Origin: Croceibacterium salegens
GTDB lineage: Bacteria > Pseudomonadota > Alphaproteobacteria > Sphingomonadales > Sphingomonadaceae
DNA length: 64,000 nucleotides
Reading direction: 5' to 3'
Assembly (NCBI RefSeq): GCF_009827435.1
Contig: NZ_WTYM01000046.1
Location: 38,306-102,305, forward strand
Shown here: positions 7,827 through 17,378 of the stretch, in pieces
How the letters are laid out: each line of letters opens with the position of its first letter
Position numbering within the stretch: the first letter of the stretch is position 1
The notes under the pieces: generated by a model
What the model saw: only the letters and a program-made list of their open reading frames with translations
Told to the model about the DNA's origin: nothing
Database searches by the model: none
Translations under genes and position numbers: made by a program

Positions 7827-7845
7827 TAGTTACTTAATGCAACTA
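7827..7845. promoter_or_regulatory. Palindromic HxlR-type operator between divergent genes
   Basis: Inverted repeat TAGTTAC-TTAAT-GCAACTA with 7-base arms, six of seven positions complementary. It resembles the short dyads bound by HxlR-family dimers. It lies in the 80-base divergent region and its last base is the A of the regulator's ATG, so a bound dimer would block the regulator's own start. That it controls the leftward operon is inferred from position. Confidence 0.55.
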
Positions 7846-8534
7846 TGGAATTACCACAGGAAACCAGCATTCACGGAAAGTGGTATCGTGACGCCTGTGG
7901 CGCCTCGCTGGCGCTGGAGGTACTCGGTGAACGCTGGTCGCTGCTGATCGTTCGCGAACTGATGCTTGGTCCAATGCGTTTCTCGGCCATTCGTGCCGAA
8001 CTGCCCGGCCTGAGCGCAAAGATCCTGACCGAGCGCCTCGCGGGGCTGGAAGCCGCCGGGGTCCTGCGCCGGACCACCCTTCCCCCGCCCGCCAGCGTGC
8101 AGGTTTACGAACTGACCCAGTGGGGTCTGGAGGCCGCGCCGGTGCTGCGCACGCTGGTCCAGTGGGCCATGCGGTCGAAACTGCACGACCCTTCACTGCC
8201 CATGACGGCAACGTCCTTCGTTCAGAGCCTGCAGTTTTCCCTGCTGCCGGAGGCGGCCAAGGCACTCGAAGGCCGGACTGTCTCGCTCGACATCGGAGCG
8301 CACAGCTTTCTCGCCCGCATCGAAGGGGGCGAGCTGCTGGTCGAGCGCAGGGAAAAGCCGTCGGCCGACCTCCACCTCAGCGCGGAAGGGGCCAATGCCT
8401 TTCTCGCGCTGTTCTACGGCCGGATGCCGTTTACCGACTGGCTAGCAGACAACCCGGCGCGGGCGATCGAGGGCGAAGCCGCGCTTGCCCGCGCCTTCGT
8501 TACCGCCTTCGCCTGGTCCAAAAAGATCGCCTAG
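7845..8534 (+). CDS. HxlR-family winged-helix transcriptional regulator with SCP2-like C terminus
   Basis: A 229-residue regulator. Residues 15-100 form the HxlR winged helix-turn-helix (LEVLGERWSLLIVRELMLGPMRFSAIR, then LSAKILTERLAGLEAAGVLRR). The C-terminal 110 residues resemble the SCP2 sterol-carrier-like extension found on some HxlR proteins (DLHLSAEGANAFLALFYGRMPF), which could be a ligand pocket. Several HxlR proteins respond to electrophiles or aldehydes through cysteine; here Cys19 in DACGASL is a candidate. There is no clear ribosome-binding site before the ATG, and the operator abuts it, so the transcript may be nearly leaderless. It probably controls the divergent VOC/GST operon. 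Confidence 0.88.
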   Translation: MELPQETSIHGKWYRDACGASLALEVLGERWSLLIVRELMLGPMRFSAIRAELPGLSAKILTERLAGLEAAGVLRRTTLPPPASVQVYELTQWGLEAAPVLRTLVQWAMRSKLHDPSLPMTATSFVQSLQFSLLPEAAKALEGRTVSLDIGAHSFLARIEGGELLVERREKPSADLHLSAEGANAFLALFYGRMPFTDWLADNPARAIEGEAALARAFVTAFAWSKKIA

Positions 8535-9172
8535 CCGTTCATTGCGGCAAACATCGCCGCTTCCTTTTCCGCAATCGCCTGCCACGCGGCGCGGGCGCTG
8601 ACCCGGTCGTACCACGCGCAGAGCTTGCCGTGCGCCGCGCGATCGATCGACCAGCCGGCATAGGTCAGCGTCTTGATCGAGCTGGCAAGCGCAATGTCGC
8701 CGAGCGAGAACTCGCCGTCGAGCCAGCCATCGTTGCCGAGCTGGCCTTCGAGGTAATTGAGCGACTTGAGCGCGGCTTCCTCGCCCGCCTTGGCCGCTTC
8801 CTCGTCTCCCGGCTGGCCGAATATCTTCGGGCGCAGGAAGCGATGCACGACGATCGGCGCCGCCGCCGGGATCAGCACGGTGTCGACCACCTCGTCGAAC
8901 CACACCGCCCGGCCCCGCGCCTCGGGCGCTGCAGGGATGAGGGGGACGTCGGGATACTTCGCGTCGAGATAGACCGCGATGGCGGTCGAATCCGCCAGCG
9001 CGTAGTCGCCGTCGGCGAAGCCGGGTATCTTGCTGAACGGACTGACCTTGAGGAATTCTTCGGTCGGGGCACCCGGATTACTCGGCTCCCACTCGAATTC
9101 GAGACCCTTTTCGGCGAGCGCGACCGCAACCTTGCGGACGAACGGCGACAGCGGAAATCCATAGAGCTTCAT
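8531..9172 (-). CDS. Glutathione S-transferase family protein
   Basis: A 213-residue GST with the opening [23 protein letters not shown], typical of bacterial zeta/theta-like enzymes with an N-terminal Ser. It then has [24 protein letters not shown], giving the cis-Pro and the Asp-Ser glutathione contact. The C-terminal domain contains [12 protein letters not shown]. It is convergent with the HxlR gene and overlaps it by 4 bases. It diverges from cobS and therefore probably has its own promoter in the roughly 75-base gap. Confidence 0.92.
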   Translation of the reverse strand: MKLYGFPLSPFVRKVAVALAEKGLEFEWEPSNPGAPTEEFLKVSPFSKIPGFADGDYALADSTAIAVYLDAKYPDVPLIPAAPEARGRAVWFDEVVDTVLIPAAAPIVVHRFLRPKIFGQPGDEEAAKAGEEAALKSLNYLEGQLGNDGWLDGEFSLGDIALASSIKTLTYAGWSIDRAAHGKLCAWYDRVSARAAWQAIAEKEAAMFAAMNG

Positions 9173-9249
9173 GGGGGTCCTCTTTCCTCTCGAATGGGCC
9201 GAGTTGCTTGTTGCAGCCCCCGCCGCGCCCGTCTAGGCGTTCCAGCGCG

Positions 9250-10233
9250 ATGAACGAGATGACCAGCACCACAGGCGAAGGCGGAACGCTGATGGCCGCT
9301 CCCGACACCGAAGTCGATGTCCGCAAGACTTTCGGCATCGATATCGACTGGACCGTCCCGGCCTTCTCCAAGGCCGACGAGCGCGTGCCCGACCTCGACG
9401 AGAGCTACGTGTTCGATCCGGACACCACCCTCGCCATCCTCGCCGGCTTTGCGCACAACCGCCGCGTGATGATCCAGGGCTATCACGGCACCGGCAAGTC
9501 GACCCACATCGAACAGGTCGCCGCCCGCCTCAACTGGCCGTGCATCCGCATCAACCTCGACGCGCACATTAGCCGCATCGACCTGATCGGGCGCGACGCC
9601 ATCGTGCTGCGCGACGGCCTGCAGGTGACCGAATTCCGCGAAGGCCTGCTGCCCTGGGCGCTGCAGCACCCGGTGGCGCTGGTGTTCGACGAATACGACG
9701 CCGGCCGCCCGGACGTGATGTTCGTCATCCAGCGCGTGCTCGAACAGGCGGGCAAGCTGACCCTGCTCGACCAGAACCGCGTCATCCGCCCGAACCCGTG
9801 GTTCCGCCTCTTCGCGACCTCGAACACGGTCGGTCTCGGCGACACCAGCGGGCTCTATCATGGCACGCAGGCGATCAACCAGGGGCAGATGGACCGCTGG
9901 TCCATCGTCACCGCGCTCAATTACCTGCCCGCCCCGGTCGAGCTGGAAATCGTCAAGGCCAAGTCGGCCCTCGACCCCAAGCTGCTCGCCGACATGATCC
10001 GCGTCGCGGACCTGTCGCGGCAGGGCTTCATCGGCGGCGACATCTCCACCGTGATGAGCCCGCGCACGGTCATCACCTGGGCGCAGAACACCGAGATCTT
10101 CAAGGACCCGGGCTTCGCCTTCCGCCTCACCTTCCTCAACAAGTGCGACGAGGCGGAGCGGATGCTGGTCGCCGAGTACTACCAGCGCGTGTTCGGTGTG
10201 GAACTGCCCGAAAGCGTCGTCGCGAAAGCTTGA
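9250..10233 (+). CDS. cobS: Cobaltochelatase subunit CobS
   Basis: AAA+ ATPase subunit of the aerobic cobaltochelatase, which with CobN and CobT inserts Co2+ into hydrogenobyrinic acid a,c-diamide. With the ATG at 9250 it is 327 residues, the usual length. The Walker A motif GYHGTGKS is at residues 77-84 and Walker B (VALVFDEYD) at 142-150, followed by a sensor region ([21 protein letters not shown]). An upstream TTG at 9208 would add only a proline-rich stretch. The usual partner cobT is not downstream; the next gene is convergent. Close CobS homologues can also serve other roles, so a cobalamin function depends on cobN/cobT elsewhere. Confidence 0.88.
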   Translation: MNEMTSTTGEGGTLMAAPDTEVDVRKTFGIDIDWTVPAFSKADERVPDLDESYVFDPDTTLAILAGFAHNRRVMIQGYHGTGKSTHIEQVAARLNWPCIRINLDAHISRIDLIGRDAIVLRDGLQVTEFREGLLPWALQHPVALVFDEYDAGRPDVMFVIQRVLEQAGKLTLLDQNRVIRPNPWFRLFATSNTVGLGDTSGLYHGTQAINQGQMDRWSIVTALNYLPAPVELEIVKAKSALDPKLLADMIRVADLSRQGFIGGDISTVMSPRTVITWAQNTEIFKDPGFAFRLTFLNKCDEAERMLVAEYYQRVFGVELPESVVAKA

Positions 10234-10252
10234 GCCATCGCCGGGCTCAAGC
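10228..10252. terminator. Hairpin at convergent ends of cobS and MDR gene
   Basis: GCTTGAGCC and GGCTCAAGC form 9-base arms around a 7-base loop, spanning both stop codons of the convergent genes. There is no T-tract, so bidirectional termination is only suggested. Confidence 0.35.
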
Positions 10253-11359
10253 CCAAGGCGTCACCAGGTACTTTTCGCCGGTCTTCATCGCCGCGTAGTC
10301 CAGGACCGCATCCTTTTCGAGCATCTGCTCGAAATTGACCTCGCGCTTGTAGTGGCTGGCGAACGTGGTCGTCAGGCCGTCGAGAACGCGCTGGCGCATG
10401 CGCACCATGGTCTCCATGCCCGCCTGCTGCAGGAACGAGGTCAGCAGCCAGCCCGATAGCGTCCAGCCGAAGCCATAGGCGGGTGAGAGGATCGTCTCGC
10501 CGCGGTCGAGGCGGCCGTAGATGTACATCTTCTTGGGCTGGTTCGAGCCATAGCGGCTGTAATCGGTCATCCGCGAGCCGGCGACCTGCTCCATCGCCGT
10601 GAAGATCGAATCGACCATTCGTCCGCCGCCGATCGGATCGAAGCCAAAGAAGGCGTCAGTCTCCGCAATCGCCGCGCGCAGCTGCGCCATGAAGTCGGGG
10701 TCCGAGGAATTGACGACGTGCTTCGCACCAAGGTCGCGCAGCAGGTCCGCCTGTTCCGCCTTGCGGACGATGTTGACCAGCGCGATCCCGTCCTCCTCGC
10801 AGATGCGCAGCAGCATCTGGCCGAGGTTGGACGCGGCCGCCGAATGGACGATCGCCTTCTGCCCTTCCATCTTCGCGTTTTCGACGAAGCCCAGCGAGGT
10901 CATCGGATTGACGAACGCCGAAGCCCCGTCGCGCGCAGAGATATCGCCGAGCGGCAGGCACATCATCGCGTCGGCAATGGCGTATTGCGAGAAGGCATTG
11001 CCCGGCACACAGGAGACGCGCTGGCCTACCAGCGCCTGTGCTGCCGGCGCTTCACCGGCCGCAATCACCGTTCCCGCGCCTTCGTTGCCCACCGGCAAGC
11101 GCTGGCCGTGGCGGCCCACGGCGGCCTTCGCGAACGGCTCGGGCATCTTCGCCACGACTATGCCCGGCGTATAGCTGGCGGTGGCCAGGTCAGCCGGCCC
11201 AAACAGCAAGGCGAGATCCGACGGATTGATCGGCGCCGCTTCCATTCTTACCAGCACCTGGCTGCCGACCGGATCGGAGAATTCGACCTCTCCCACTTCG
11301 ACGGTCAGCGTGCCGTCGGAAGCGAGAGTCGTGAAGATCTGCTTGCCTGTCGTTGTCAT
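10247..11359 (-). CDS. MDR-family zinc-type alcohol dehydrogenase / quinone oxidoreductase-like protein
   Basis: A 370-residue medium-chain dehydrogenase/reductase. The ATG at 11359 is preceded by GAGAGGAG. The N-terminal GroES-like domain includes EAAPINPSDLALLFGP and GNEGAGTVIAAG, and the Rossmann domain follows (AIVHSAAASNLGQMLLRIC). The catalytic-zinc cysteine and His pattern of true alcohol dehydrogenases is not evident. It therefore looks like an NADPH-dependent quinone or enone reductase-type member. It is monocistronic and convergent with cobS. The substrate is unknown. Confidence 0.85.
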   Translation of the reverse strand: MTTTGKQIFTTLASDGTLTVEVGEVEFSDPVGSQVLVRMEAAPINPSDLALLFGPADLATASYTPGIVVAKMPEPFAKAAVGRHGQRLPVGNEGAGTVIAAGEAPAAQALVGQRVSCVPGNAFSQYAIADAMMCLPLGDISARDGASAFVNPMTSLGFVENAKMEGQKAIVHSAAASNLGQMLLRICEEDGIALVNIVRKAEQADLLRDLGAKHVVNSSDPDFMAQLRAAIAETDAFFGFDPIGGGRMVDSIFTAMEQVAGSRMTDYSRYGSNQPKKMYIYGRLDRGETILSPAYGFGWTLSGWLLTSFLQQAGMETMVRMRQRVLDGLTTTFASHYKREVNFEQMLEKDAVLDYAAMKTGEKYLVTPWA

Positions 11360-11462
11360 GCCGGGGCTCCTCTCAGGGATACTCCATAGCACGTGTGACG
11401 ACGCGGAATGCATTCGGGCGACCAAAGTTGGCGGCGGGAGCTCGGTTTGGAAGCGCGTCCGG

Positions 11463-12383
11463 CTAGCGCGCCTCCGCCTGCGGCTGGCTCAGCATCTGGA
11501 GGCTCAGGTGCGCCGGGATCGCGCTGCGTTCCTCGCCACCCTCGTTGACCGTCGAGCGGCGCATGTCGCGCTTGTAGCGGCGGTAGTCGTATTCGGTGCC
11601 GCGGTGGAGCGTGCAGCGGTTGTCCCAGATGACTATATCGCCAGCCTGCCACTTGTGCGCGTAGACGAACTTGCGCTGGGTGGCGAAGGCGAGAAGTTCC
11701 TCGATCAGTGCCGTGCTCTCCGCCTCGTCCATGCCGAGGATGCGCGCGGCGTGGGCACCGACGAACAGCGTCGGGCGGCCCGAGGCGCTTGTCCGCACCA
11801 GCGGATGCACGGCGCGCATGTAAGGCGCGAGCGGGCTGTCGCTCGGCACCGTGGCCCCGGCCTTGCGGCGCGAATGGAAGTAGTCGTGCTCGACCTCGAG
11901 CCCGGCGATGCGCGCCTTCGAAGCGTCGGACAGCGCGTCGTAGACCTTGCGCCCATCGATCAGTTCGGTCGCGCCGCCTTCGGGCGTGACGATCACCCCG
12001 CGCAGGATCGACCATTTGCTCGGCAAGTCATTGAAGCTGGAGTCGGCATGAAACAGCTCGTTGCCCTTGGCGATCTTCGCCCGCGGTCCGTCGGGATCGG
12101 CGATCTCGCCGTCGGGGCCGAGGTTGGAGACGTCGTAGAGCCCGAAGGCGACCCGGGCCATGTGCGCATTGGGCCTCGCGCTGGGCAGCTCGAGCGGACC
12201 GAAAGCGCGCGAAAAGGCAAGGTGCTGCTCGTCGTCGAGATGGCCCTTCCCGCGGATCACCAGCACGGCATGCTCGCGCATCAGGTCCTCGATCAGCGTC
12301 ACCAGCGCGGTGTCGAGCTGGGCACAATCGACATCGGTCAGCATAGCGCCGCACGGTTCGAGCAATTCGACTTGGGGATTCAT
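11463..12383 (-). CDS. TauD/TfdA-family Fe(II)/2-oxoglutarate dioxygenase
   Basis: A 306-residue non-haem iron dioxygenase of the TauD/TfdA family. The iron-binding HxD is in ELFHADSSF, the distal His in CTLHRGTEYD, and the 2-oxoglutarate-binding Arg region in YRRYKRDMRRST. The ATG at 12383 follows GGATCAGG; another in-frame ATG at 12398 adds five residues. Family members hydroxylate taurine, aryloxyalkanoates or other carboxylates and sulfonates. The present substrate cannot be assigned, and no transporter lies beside it. Confidence 0.85.
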   Translation of the reverse strand: MNPQVELLEPCGAMLTDVDCAQLDTALVTLIEDLMREHAVLVIRGKGHLDDEQHLAFSRAFGPLELPSARPNAHMARVAFGLYDVSNLGPDGEIADPDGPRAKIAKGNELFHADSSFNDLPSKWSILRGVIVTPEGGATELIDGRKVYDALSDASKARIAGLEVEHDYFHSRRKAGATVPSDSPLAPYMRAVHPLVRTSASGRPTLFVGAHAARILGMDEAESTALIEELLAFATQRKFVYAHKWQAGDIVIWDNRCTLHRGTEYDYRRYKRDMRRSTVNEGGEERSAIPAHLSLQMLSQPQAEAR

Positions 12384-12551
12384 GGAGCCTGATCCCATGG
12401 CTGGCTTAATTAGAATGCTAAGTATAGCGATTTTTGCCTAACGGCCAGACTGCCGGCGCACAAGGTCAAACTGGCGGCGGCACCGGCGGTTCAATGTTTC
12501 GATTCATCGCCCTCTCGCAAAGGCTGTGTTGTTCGTTTAACACAGCGCGCG

Positions 12552-14750
12552 ATGGGCATGTTCCGCATCTTCAGGCGCAAGGATTCCCCCGAACATCAGC
12601 CGGCGAACGGCCACGGCGGGTATTTCCCGTTGCAGGACGCGCCCGGCCGCGCGTGGGACGACGACGATGACGATGGCGACCTGCTCTACCGCTCGGGCAA
12701 GCCGCGCAGCGCCACCCCGGCGTGGGCCGACTGGGATAGCCGCCTCGCCCAGCTCGACCGTTCGGTCGCGGTCGAGGAACGCAAACGGCAGCCGTGGTGG
12801 ACCCGCGAATACTGGCAAGGCCGGCGCAAGCGCTGGTGGGCGGCGCGCATCGTCGCCGCGATCATCGCGCTGTTCATCGTGCTCGTCGCCTGGCTGGCGA
12901 TCACCGCACCCTTGTCCAAGTCGCTGCAGCCGATCGCCCCGCCGCAGGTCACGTTGCTGGCCAGCGATGGCACCCCGATCGCTCGCAACGGCGCGGTGGT
13001 GGAGGCGCCGGTAGACGTCTCGAAGCTGCCGCCGCACGTGGTCGAGGCCTTCCTCGCCACCGAGGACCGGCGGTTCTACAGCCACTGGGGTGTCGATCCG
13101 CGCGGCATCGCCCGCGCTGCCTTCACCGGCACCGGCGGCGGCAGCACGATCACCCAGCAGCTCGCGAAGTTCACCTTCCTCACGCCCGAGCGCAGCCTGA
13201 CCCGCAAGGCGCGCGAGGCGCTGATCGCCTTCTGGCTCGAAGCCTGGCTGACCAAGGACGAAATCCTCGAGCGCTATCTCTCGAACGCCTATTTCGGCGA
13301 CAACATGTACGGGCTGCGCGCGGCCAGCCTGCACTACTTCTACCGCCAGCCGGAGAACCTGAAGCCGAACCAGGCCGCGATGCTGGCCGGGTTGCTGCAG
13401 GCCCCTTCCGCCTATGCCCCGACCGAACACTACGACCGTGCCGAGCGGCGCATGCAGCTCGTGGTCAAGTCGATGGTCGCCGCCGGCTACATCACCGAAG
13501 CCGAGGCGAAGGCGATGAAGCCGCCGCGGCTCGACGTGCGCAACCTCGACGGCGACCTGCCCACGGGCACCTATTTCGCCGACTGGGCCCTGCCCGAGGC
13601 ACGCACGCTGAGCGACGTTGGCTATTCCCGCCAGACGCTGACCACGACGCTCGATTCCCGCCTGCAGGAAGCGGCGCGCCAAGCCATAAGTCGCGCCCGG
13701 CTCGGCAACGCGCAGGTCGCGCTCGTCGCCATGCATCCGAACGGCGAGGTCGTGGCGATGATCGGCGGCAAGGATTACGCCCAGTCCGCCTTCAACCGCG
13801 CCACCCAGGCGCAGCGTCAGCCGGGTTCGACCTTCAAGCTGTTCGTCTATCTCGCCGCGCTCGACGCCGGGATGCATCCCGACGACACCATCGACGGTTC
13901 GGAAATTACCGAGGGGGCCTATCGCCCGAAGAATGCCGAAGGGAAGTACCAGCCGACGATAACGCTGGCCGACGCCTTCGCCCATTCGAGCAACGTCGCA
14001 GCGGTGCGGCTGCAGCAGCAGATCGGCAGCAAGGCGGTGATCGCCATGGCCCGCCAGCTCGGCGTCACCTCGGACCTCGCCGACGGCGACCCGAGCCTCG
14101 CGCTCGGCACCTCGACGATGAACCTGCTAGAGCTGACCGCGGCCTACGCCGGGGTGGCGGGCAATTCCTTCCCGGTGAAGCCGACAGCCTTCCCGGTCAA
14201 GGACCCGGGATTCTTCGGCAGACTATTCGACGGCAAGGACAGCTTCTCGTCCAGGACGGAGTCCGACATGAACGACTTGCTGCGCAAGGCGGTCAACGAA
14301 GGCACCGGGCGCGCGGCGAAATTGTCGATCCCGAACTACGGCAAGACCGGGACCACGCAGGACCACCGCGACGCGTTGTTCGTCGGCTATGCCGGGGACC
14401 TGGTGGTCGGCGTGTGGGTCGGCAACGACGACGACACGGCAATGCCCGGTGTTTACGGCGGCACGACGCCAGCGCGGATCTGGCGCGATTTCATGACCCA
14501 GGCGATTGGCAAGAAGGTCGCGCCGAGGCCCACTTCGCGGCCCAACCCGCAGGGCCCGGTCAAGCCGCTCGACGTTGCCGACGTCGGCGACATTCCGCTC
14601 GGCGACAGCGGCGCGACGCTCAACATCGACGGCGAAGGAGCAACCATCAACGGCCAGATCGACGGCGAGCCGGTCGGGATAAGGATCGACGGCAACGGCG
14701 TGCAGATCCAGCCGGCGCCATCGGCCACGCCGCAGGCCGCGCCGCCTTAA
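12552..14750 (+). CDS. Class A penicillin-binding protein (transglycosylase/transpeptidase, PBP1A type)
   Basis: Bifunctional peptidoglycan synthase of 732 residues. A cytosolic acidic/basic N terminus precedes a single membrane anchor at about 97-119. The GT51 glycosyltransferase domain follows, with the [10 protein letters not shown] motif (catalytic Glu at about 171). The transpeptidase domain has SxxK as STFK (Ser426, Lys429), SxN in HSSNVA and KTGTT from Lys598. The C terminus after about 650 is a Pro/Gly/Asp-rich tail, not a standard domain. It is convergent with truA (4-base overlap). It probably belongs to the elongation machinery. Confidence 0.93.
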   Translation: MGMFRIFRRKDSPEHQPANGHGGYFPLQDAPGRAWDDDDDDGDLLYRSGKPRSATPAWADWDSRLAQLDRSVAVEERKRQPWWTREYWQGRRKRWWAARIVAAIIALFIVLVAWLAITAPLSKSLQPIAPPQVTLLASDGTPIARNGAVVEAPVDVSKLPPHVVEAFLATEDRRFYSHWGVDPRGIARAAFTGTGGGSTITQQLAKFTFLTPERSLTRKAREALIAFWLEAWLTKDEILERYLSNAYFGDNMYGLRAASLHYFYRQPENLKPNQAAMLAGLLQAPSAYAPTEHYDRAERRMQLVVKSMVAAGYITEAEAKAMKPPRLDVRNLDGDLPTGTYFADWALPEARTLSDVGYSRQTLTTTLDSRLQEAARQAISRARLGNAQVALVAMHPNGEVVAMIGGKDYAQSAFNRATQAQRQPGSTFKLFVYLAALDAGMHPDDTIDGSEITEGAYRPKNAEGKYQPTITLADAFAHSSNVAAVRLQQQIGSKAVIAMARQLGVTSDLADGDPSLALGTSTMNLLELTAAYAGVAGNSFPVKPTAFPVKDPGFFGRLFDGKDSFSSRTESDMNDLLRKAVNEGTGRAAKLSIPNYGKTGTTQDHRDALFVGYAGDLVVGVWVGNDDDTAMPGVYGGTTPARIWRDFMTQAIGKKVAPRPTSRPNPQGPVKPLDVADVGDIPLGDSGATLNIDGEGATINGQIDGEPVGIRIDGNGVQIQPAPSATPQAAPP

Positions 14751-15493
14751 TCCTCCGGATAGACTGCGCGAACGAAGTAGAGGCCTTCCGGCGGCGCGTT
14801 CAGCCCAAGCGCGGTGCGGTCCTTCGCCGCCAGCGCGTCGGCTACCTGCGCTTCGGTCCACTGCCCCTGCCCGACGAGCGCCAGCGTGCCGACCATCGAG
14901 CGGACCTGGCGGTGCAGGAAGCTGCGCGCCTCGGCCTCGATCACGACATGATCGGCGACGCGCCGCACGTCGAGCCGGTCGAGCGTCTTGACCGGATCCT
15001 TTGCCTGGCAATGCGCCGAGCGGAAGGTGGTGAAATCGTGCCGCCCGACCAGCGCCTGCGCCGCGCGGTGCATCGCCTCGGCATCGAGCTCGCGGGCGAT
15101 GTGCCAGGCGTGCCCACGCTCGAGCGTCAGCGGCGCGCGGCGGTTGGCGATGCGGTATTCGTAGGCCCGGCCGATGCAGGAAAACCGCGCGTGCCAGTCG
15201 TCGGGCACGACCTTGCAGGCGAGCACCGCGATCGGGTCGGGCCGCAACAGCGCGTTGAGCGCCTCCATCAGCCGAAACGGCTCGATGACCTTGGCGATGT
15301 CGAGATGGCAACGCATCGCCAGCGCATGGACCCCGCTGTCGGTCCGCCCGGCGCTGTGCAGCGTCACCGTCTCGCCGGTGACGGCCTTCGCCGCCGCCTC
15401 GACCGCCTGCTGCACGCTCGGCCCGTGGTCCTGGCGCTGCAGGCCCATGAACGGTCCGCCGTCGAATTCGAGAGTCAGCGCGAAGCGGGTCAT
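14747..15493 (-). CDS. truA: tRNA pseudouridine(38-40) synthase TruA
   Basis: TruA converts U38-U40 of the tRNA anticodon stem-loop to pseudouridine. At 248 residues it has the usual length. The catalytic Asp52 lies in [11 protein letters not shown], with the C-terminal [13 protein letters not shown] motif of the TruA fold also present. It lies downstream of fmt in the same direction with a 124-base spacer that holds a palindromic repeat. Confidence 0.95.
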   Translation of the reverse strand: MTRFALTLEFDGGPFMGLQRQDHGPSVQQAVEAAAKAVTGETVTLHSAGRTDSGVHALAMRCHLDIAKVIEPFRLMEALNALLRPDPIAVLACKVVPDDWHARFSCIGRAYEYRIANRRAPLTLERGHAWHIARELDAEAMHRAAQALVGRHDFTTFRSAHCQAKDPVKTLDRLDVRRVADHVVIEAEARSFLHRQVRSMVGTLALVGQGQWTEAQVADALAAKDRTALGLNAPPEGLYFVRAVYPED

Positions 15494-15505
15494 GGCCGCA
15501 AGCCT

Positions 15506-15606
15506 TCGTCATTGCGAGCGTAGCGACGCAATCCAGGGCGGATGCGCGCGCCGCTCTGGATTGCCGCGTCGCCCCGGAACAAGCCCGGGGCTCCTAGCAA
15601 TGACGA
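15506..15606. repeat. Dispersed palindromic repeat (copy between fmt and truA)
   Basis: A 101-base element with perfect 10-base terminal inverted repeats (TCGTCATTGC / GCAATGACGA) and inner paired segments (CAATCCAG / CTGGATTG). The same sequence family recurs at 38465-38552. Such REP/MITE-like elements are common in sphingomonad intergenic DNA. Confidence 0.8.
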
Positions 15607-15617
15607 GGTCTTGGTCT

Positions 15618-16544
15618 TCATTTGAGAACCGTCCCCATCGGCACGCTGCGCCCGCGCAGGAAGGCGGCGGCGTCCATCGGCGGCTTGCCGGCGGGTTGAA
15701 CCACTTGCGGGCGCAAGGCGGCGTTGCCGCAGGCCACCGTAAGTTGCTCGTCGAGCACGGTTCCGGTCGCGCCGTTGGCGCCGATGACGTGGGCGCGCAG
15801 GACCTTTACGCGCTCGCCGCCTGCCCCGGCCCCCGATCCGGGGTCAAGCTCGAACCACGAGCCGGGAAAGGGCGCAAAGGCGCGCACTTCGCGTTCGAGC
15901 AGCTCGGCCGGCTTGCGCCAGTCGATGCGGGCTTCGACCTTGTCGATCTTCGCAGCGTAGGTCGCCCCGGCGGGCTGCGGTTCGGCCTTGAGTTCGCCGA
16001 GGTGCCCGACGGTCTCGACCAGCAGGTTCGCGCCGATTTCGGAAAGTTCGTCGTGCAGTTCGCCCGCGGTCTTGTCCTCGATCGGCACCCGCGCCGTCGC
16101 CAGCATCGGGCCGGTATCGAGCCCCTGCTCCATCTGCATGATGGTTATCCCGGTGACGTGGTCCCCGGCGAGGATGGCACGCTGGATCGGCGCCGCCCCG
16201 CGCCAGCGCGGCAGCAGGCTGGCATGGGCGTTGAGGCAGCCGTGCACCGGCCCTTCGAGGATCGGCTTGGGCAGGATCAGACCATAGGCCACGACCACGC
16301 CCAGTTCCGCCTCGAGCGCGAGGAAATCCGCCTCGGCCTCGAGGTCGCGCAGGGTGACCGGAGGCCGCACCGGAATGCCCATCGCTTCGGCTGCGAGGTG
16401 GACCGGCGACTTGCGCTCCTGCTTGCCCCGCCCCGCCGGGCGCGGCGGCTGGGTATAGGCGGCGACAATCTCGTGCCCCGCCTCGTGCAGCGCACGCAGC
16501 GTCGGCACGGAGAAGTCCGGCGTTCCCATGAAGACTATGCGCAT
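15618..16544 (-). CDS. fmt: Methionyl-tRNA formyltransferase
   Basis: Fmt transfers a formyl group from 10-formyl-tetrahydrofolate to initiator Met-tRNA. From the ATG at 16544 it has 308 residues. The hydrolase/formyltransferase signature lies in [17 protein letters not shown] (Asn105, His107) with Asp143 in GLDTGP, and the C-terminal OB-like domain follows. Three codons further upstream there is another possible start, but MRIVFMG is the classical N terminus. Def, its functional partner in start-Met processing, is encoded 0.8 kb away on the other strand. Confidence 0.95.
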   Translation of the reverse strand: MRIVFMGTPDFSVPTLRALHEAGHEIVAAYTQPPRPAGRGKQERKSPVHLAAEAMGIPVRPPVTLRDLEAEADFLALEAELGVVVAYGLILPKPILEGPVHGCLNAHASLLPRWRGAAPIQRAILAGDHVTGITIMQMEQGLDTGPMLATARVPIEDKTAGELHDELSEIGANLLVETVGHLGELKAEPQPAGATYAAKIDKVEARIDWRKPAELLEREVRAFAPFPGSWFELDPGSGAGAGGERVKVLRAHVIGANGATGTVLDEQLTVACGNAALRPQVVQPAGKPPMDAAAFLRGRSVPMGTVLK

Positions 16545-16555
16545 CGAAACCACAC

Positions 16556-16626
16556 CCGCTCGTCCTGAGCTTGTCGAAGGACGCCGGAAGGGCGCAAACG
16601 GGCTTCGACAAGCTCAGCCCGAGCGG
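16556..16626. repeat. Dispersed palindromic repeat between fmt and recR
   Basis: Perfect 15-base inverted arms (CTGAGCTTGTCGAAG at 16565-16579 and its complement at 16603-16617), with outer CCGCTCG/CGAGCGG pairs. It is a widespread type of alphaproteobacterial intergenic palindrome and fills the divergent region between two genes. Confidence 0.8.
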
Positions 16627-16640
16627 ATAGGGGGCTGGTC

Positions 16641-17237
16641 ATGGCATCGCAAGAGATCGAGACACTTAGCGCAGCTCTCGCCCGCCTGCCCGGCCTCGGT
16701 CCGCGCAGCGCGCGGCGGGCGGTGCTGTGGCTGGTCAAGCGCCGCGAGACCTCGCTGGTGCAGCTGGTCGAGGCGCTCGCCGCGGTGCAGGACACGCTGG
16801 TCGAGTGCGAGACCTGCGGCAACGTCGACACCCGCAACCCCTGCGGCATCTGCGCCGACCACCGCCGCGACCAGCGCCAGCTCTGCGTGGTCGAGGACGT
16901 CGCCGATCTCTGGGCGCTCGACCGCGCCAAGCTGTTCACCGGCCTTTACCACGTGCTCGGCGGGCGTCTTTCGGCGCTCGAAGGCGTACGGCCCGAGGAC
17001 CTGAGCATCGGCGCGCTGATCGAACGCGTCGCGGCGGGCGGGATCGACGAGGTCGTGCTCGCCATGAACGCCACGCTCGAAGGCCAGACCACCGCGCACT
17101 ACATCGCCGAGCGGCTCGGCGATTACCCGGTGCGCATCACCCAGCTCGCCCACGGCCTGCCCGTCGGCGGCGAGCTCGACTACCTCGACGAAGGCACGCT
17201 GGCGCAAGCGCTGCGGGCGCGGCGGCCGGTGGGCTAA
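16641..17237 (+). CDS. recR: Recombination protein RecR
   Basis: RecR, with RecF/RecO, loads RecA on gapped DNA. The product has 198 residues. A helix-hairpin-helix region covers about 8-30, and a C4 zinc finger with Cys56, Cys59, Cys68 and Cys71 (CETCGN...CGIC) follows. The Toprim domain begins at [13 protein letters not shown], and the Walker-like C-terminal region has [22 protein letters not shown] conservation. It is usually found after dnaX and a YbaB gene; here it stands alone, divergent from fmt. Confidence 0.95.
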   Translation: MASQEIETLSAALARLPGLGPRSARRAVLWLVKRRETSLVQLVEALAAVQDTLVECETCGNVDTRNPCGICADHRRDQRQLCVVEDVADLWALDRAKLFTGLYHVLGGRLSALEGVRPEDLSIGALIERVAAGGIDEVVLAMNATLEGQTTAHYIAERLGDYPVRITQLAHGLPVGGELDYLDEGTLAQALRARRPVG

Positions 17238-17299
17238 GCCCACCCCGCAGCGACTAGCCTCGCCACGGAACAAGTCCGGAGCTCGGGCAAGTCTCGCTC

Positions 17300-17321
17300 C
17301 CCCTCCCGCAAGCGGGAGGGG
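17300..17321. repeat. Short hairpin repeat upstream of def
   Basis: CCCCTCCCGC and GCGGGAGGGG form perfect 10-base arms around AA, followed by a G-rich tail (GGGGTGGGC). The motif resembles the hairpins inside the longer repeat at 40029-40142. It could be the end of a repeat unit or a recR terminator. Confidence 0.6.
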
Positions 17322-17378
17322 TTCGGGGTGGGCCCGCCACGGATTGAATCATTCGTCGGTCGGAACTATCTTCCCGCC

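Noticed and set aside
12794..15523. Very long open frame (909 codons) over the penicillin-binding protein gene
   Set aside because: It runs in an alternative frame across the PBP and truA genes. The protein is Arg/Ala-rich without domains, as expected from GC-rich shadow frames.
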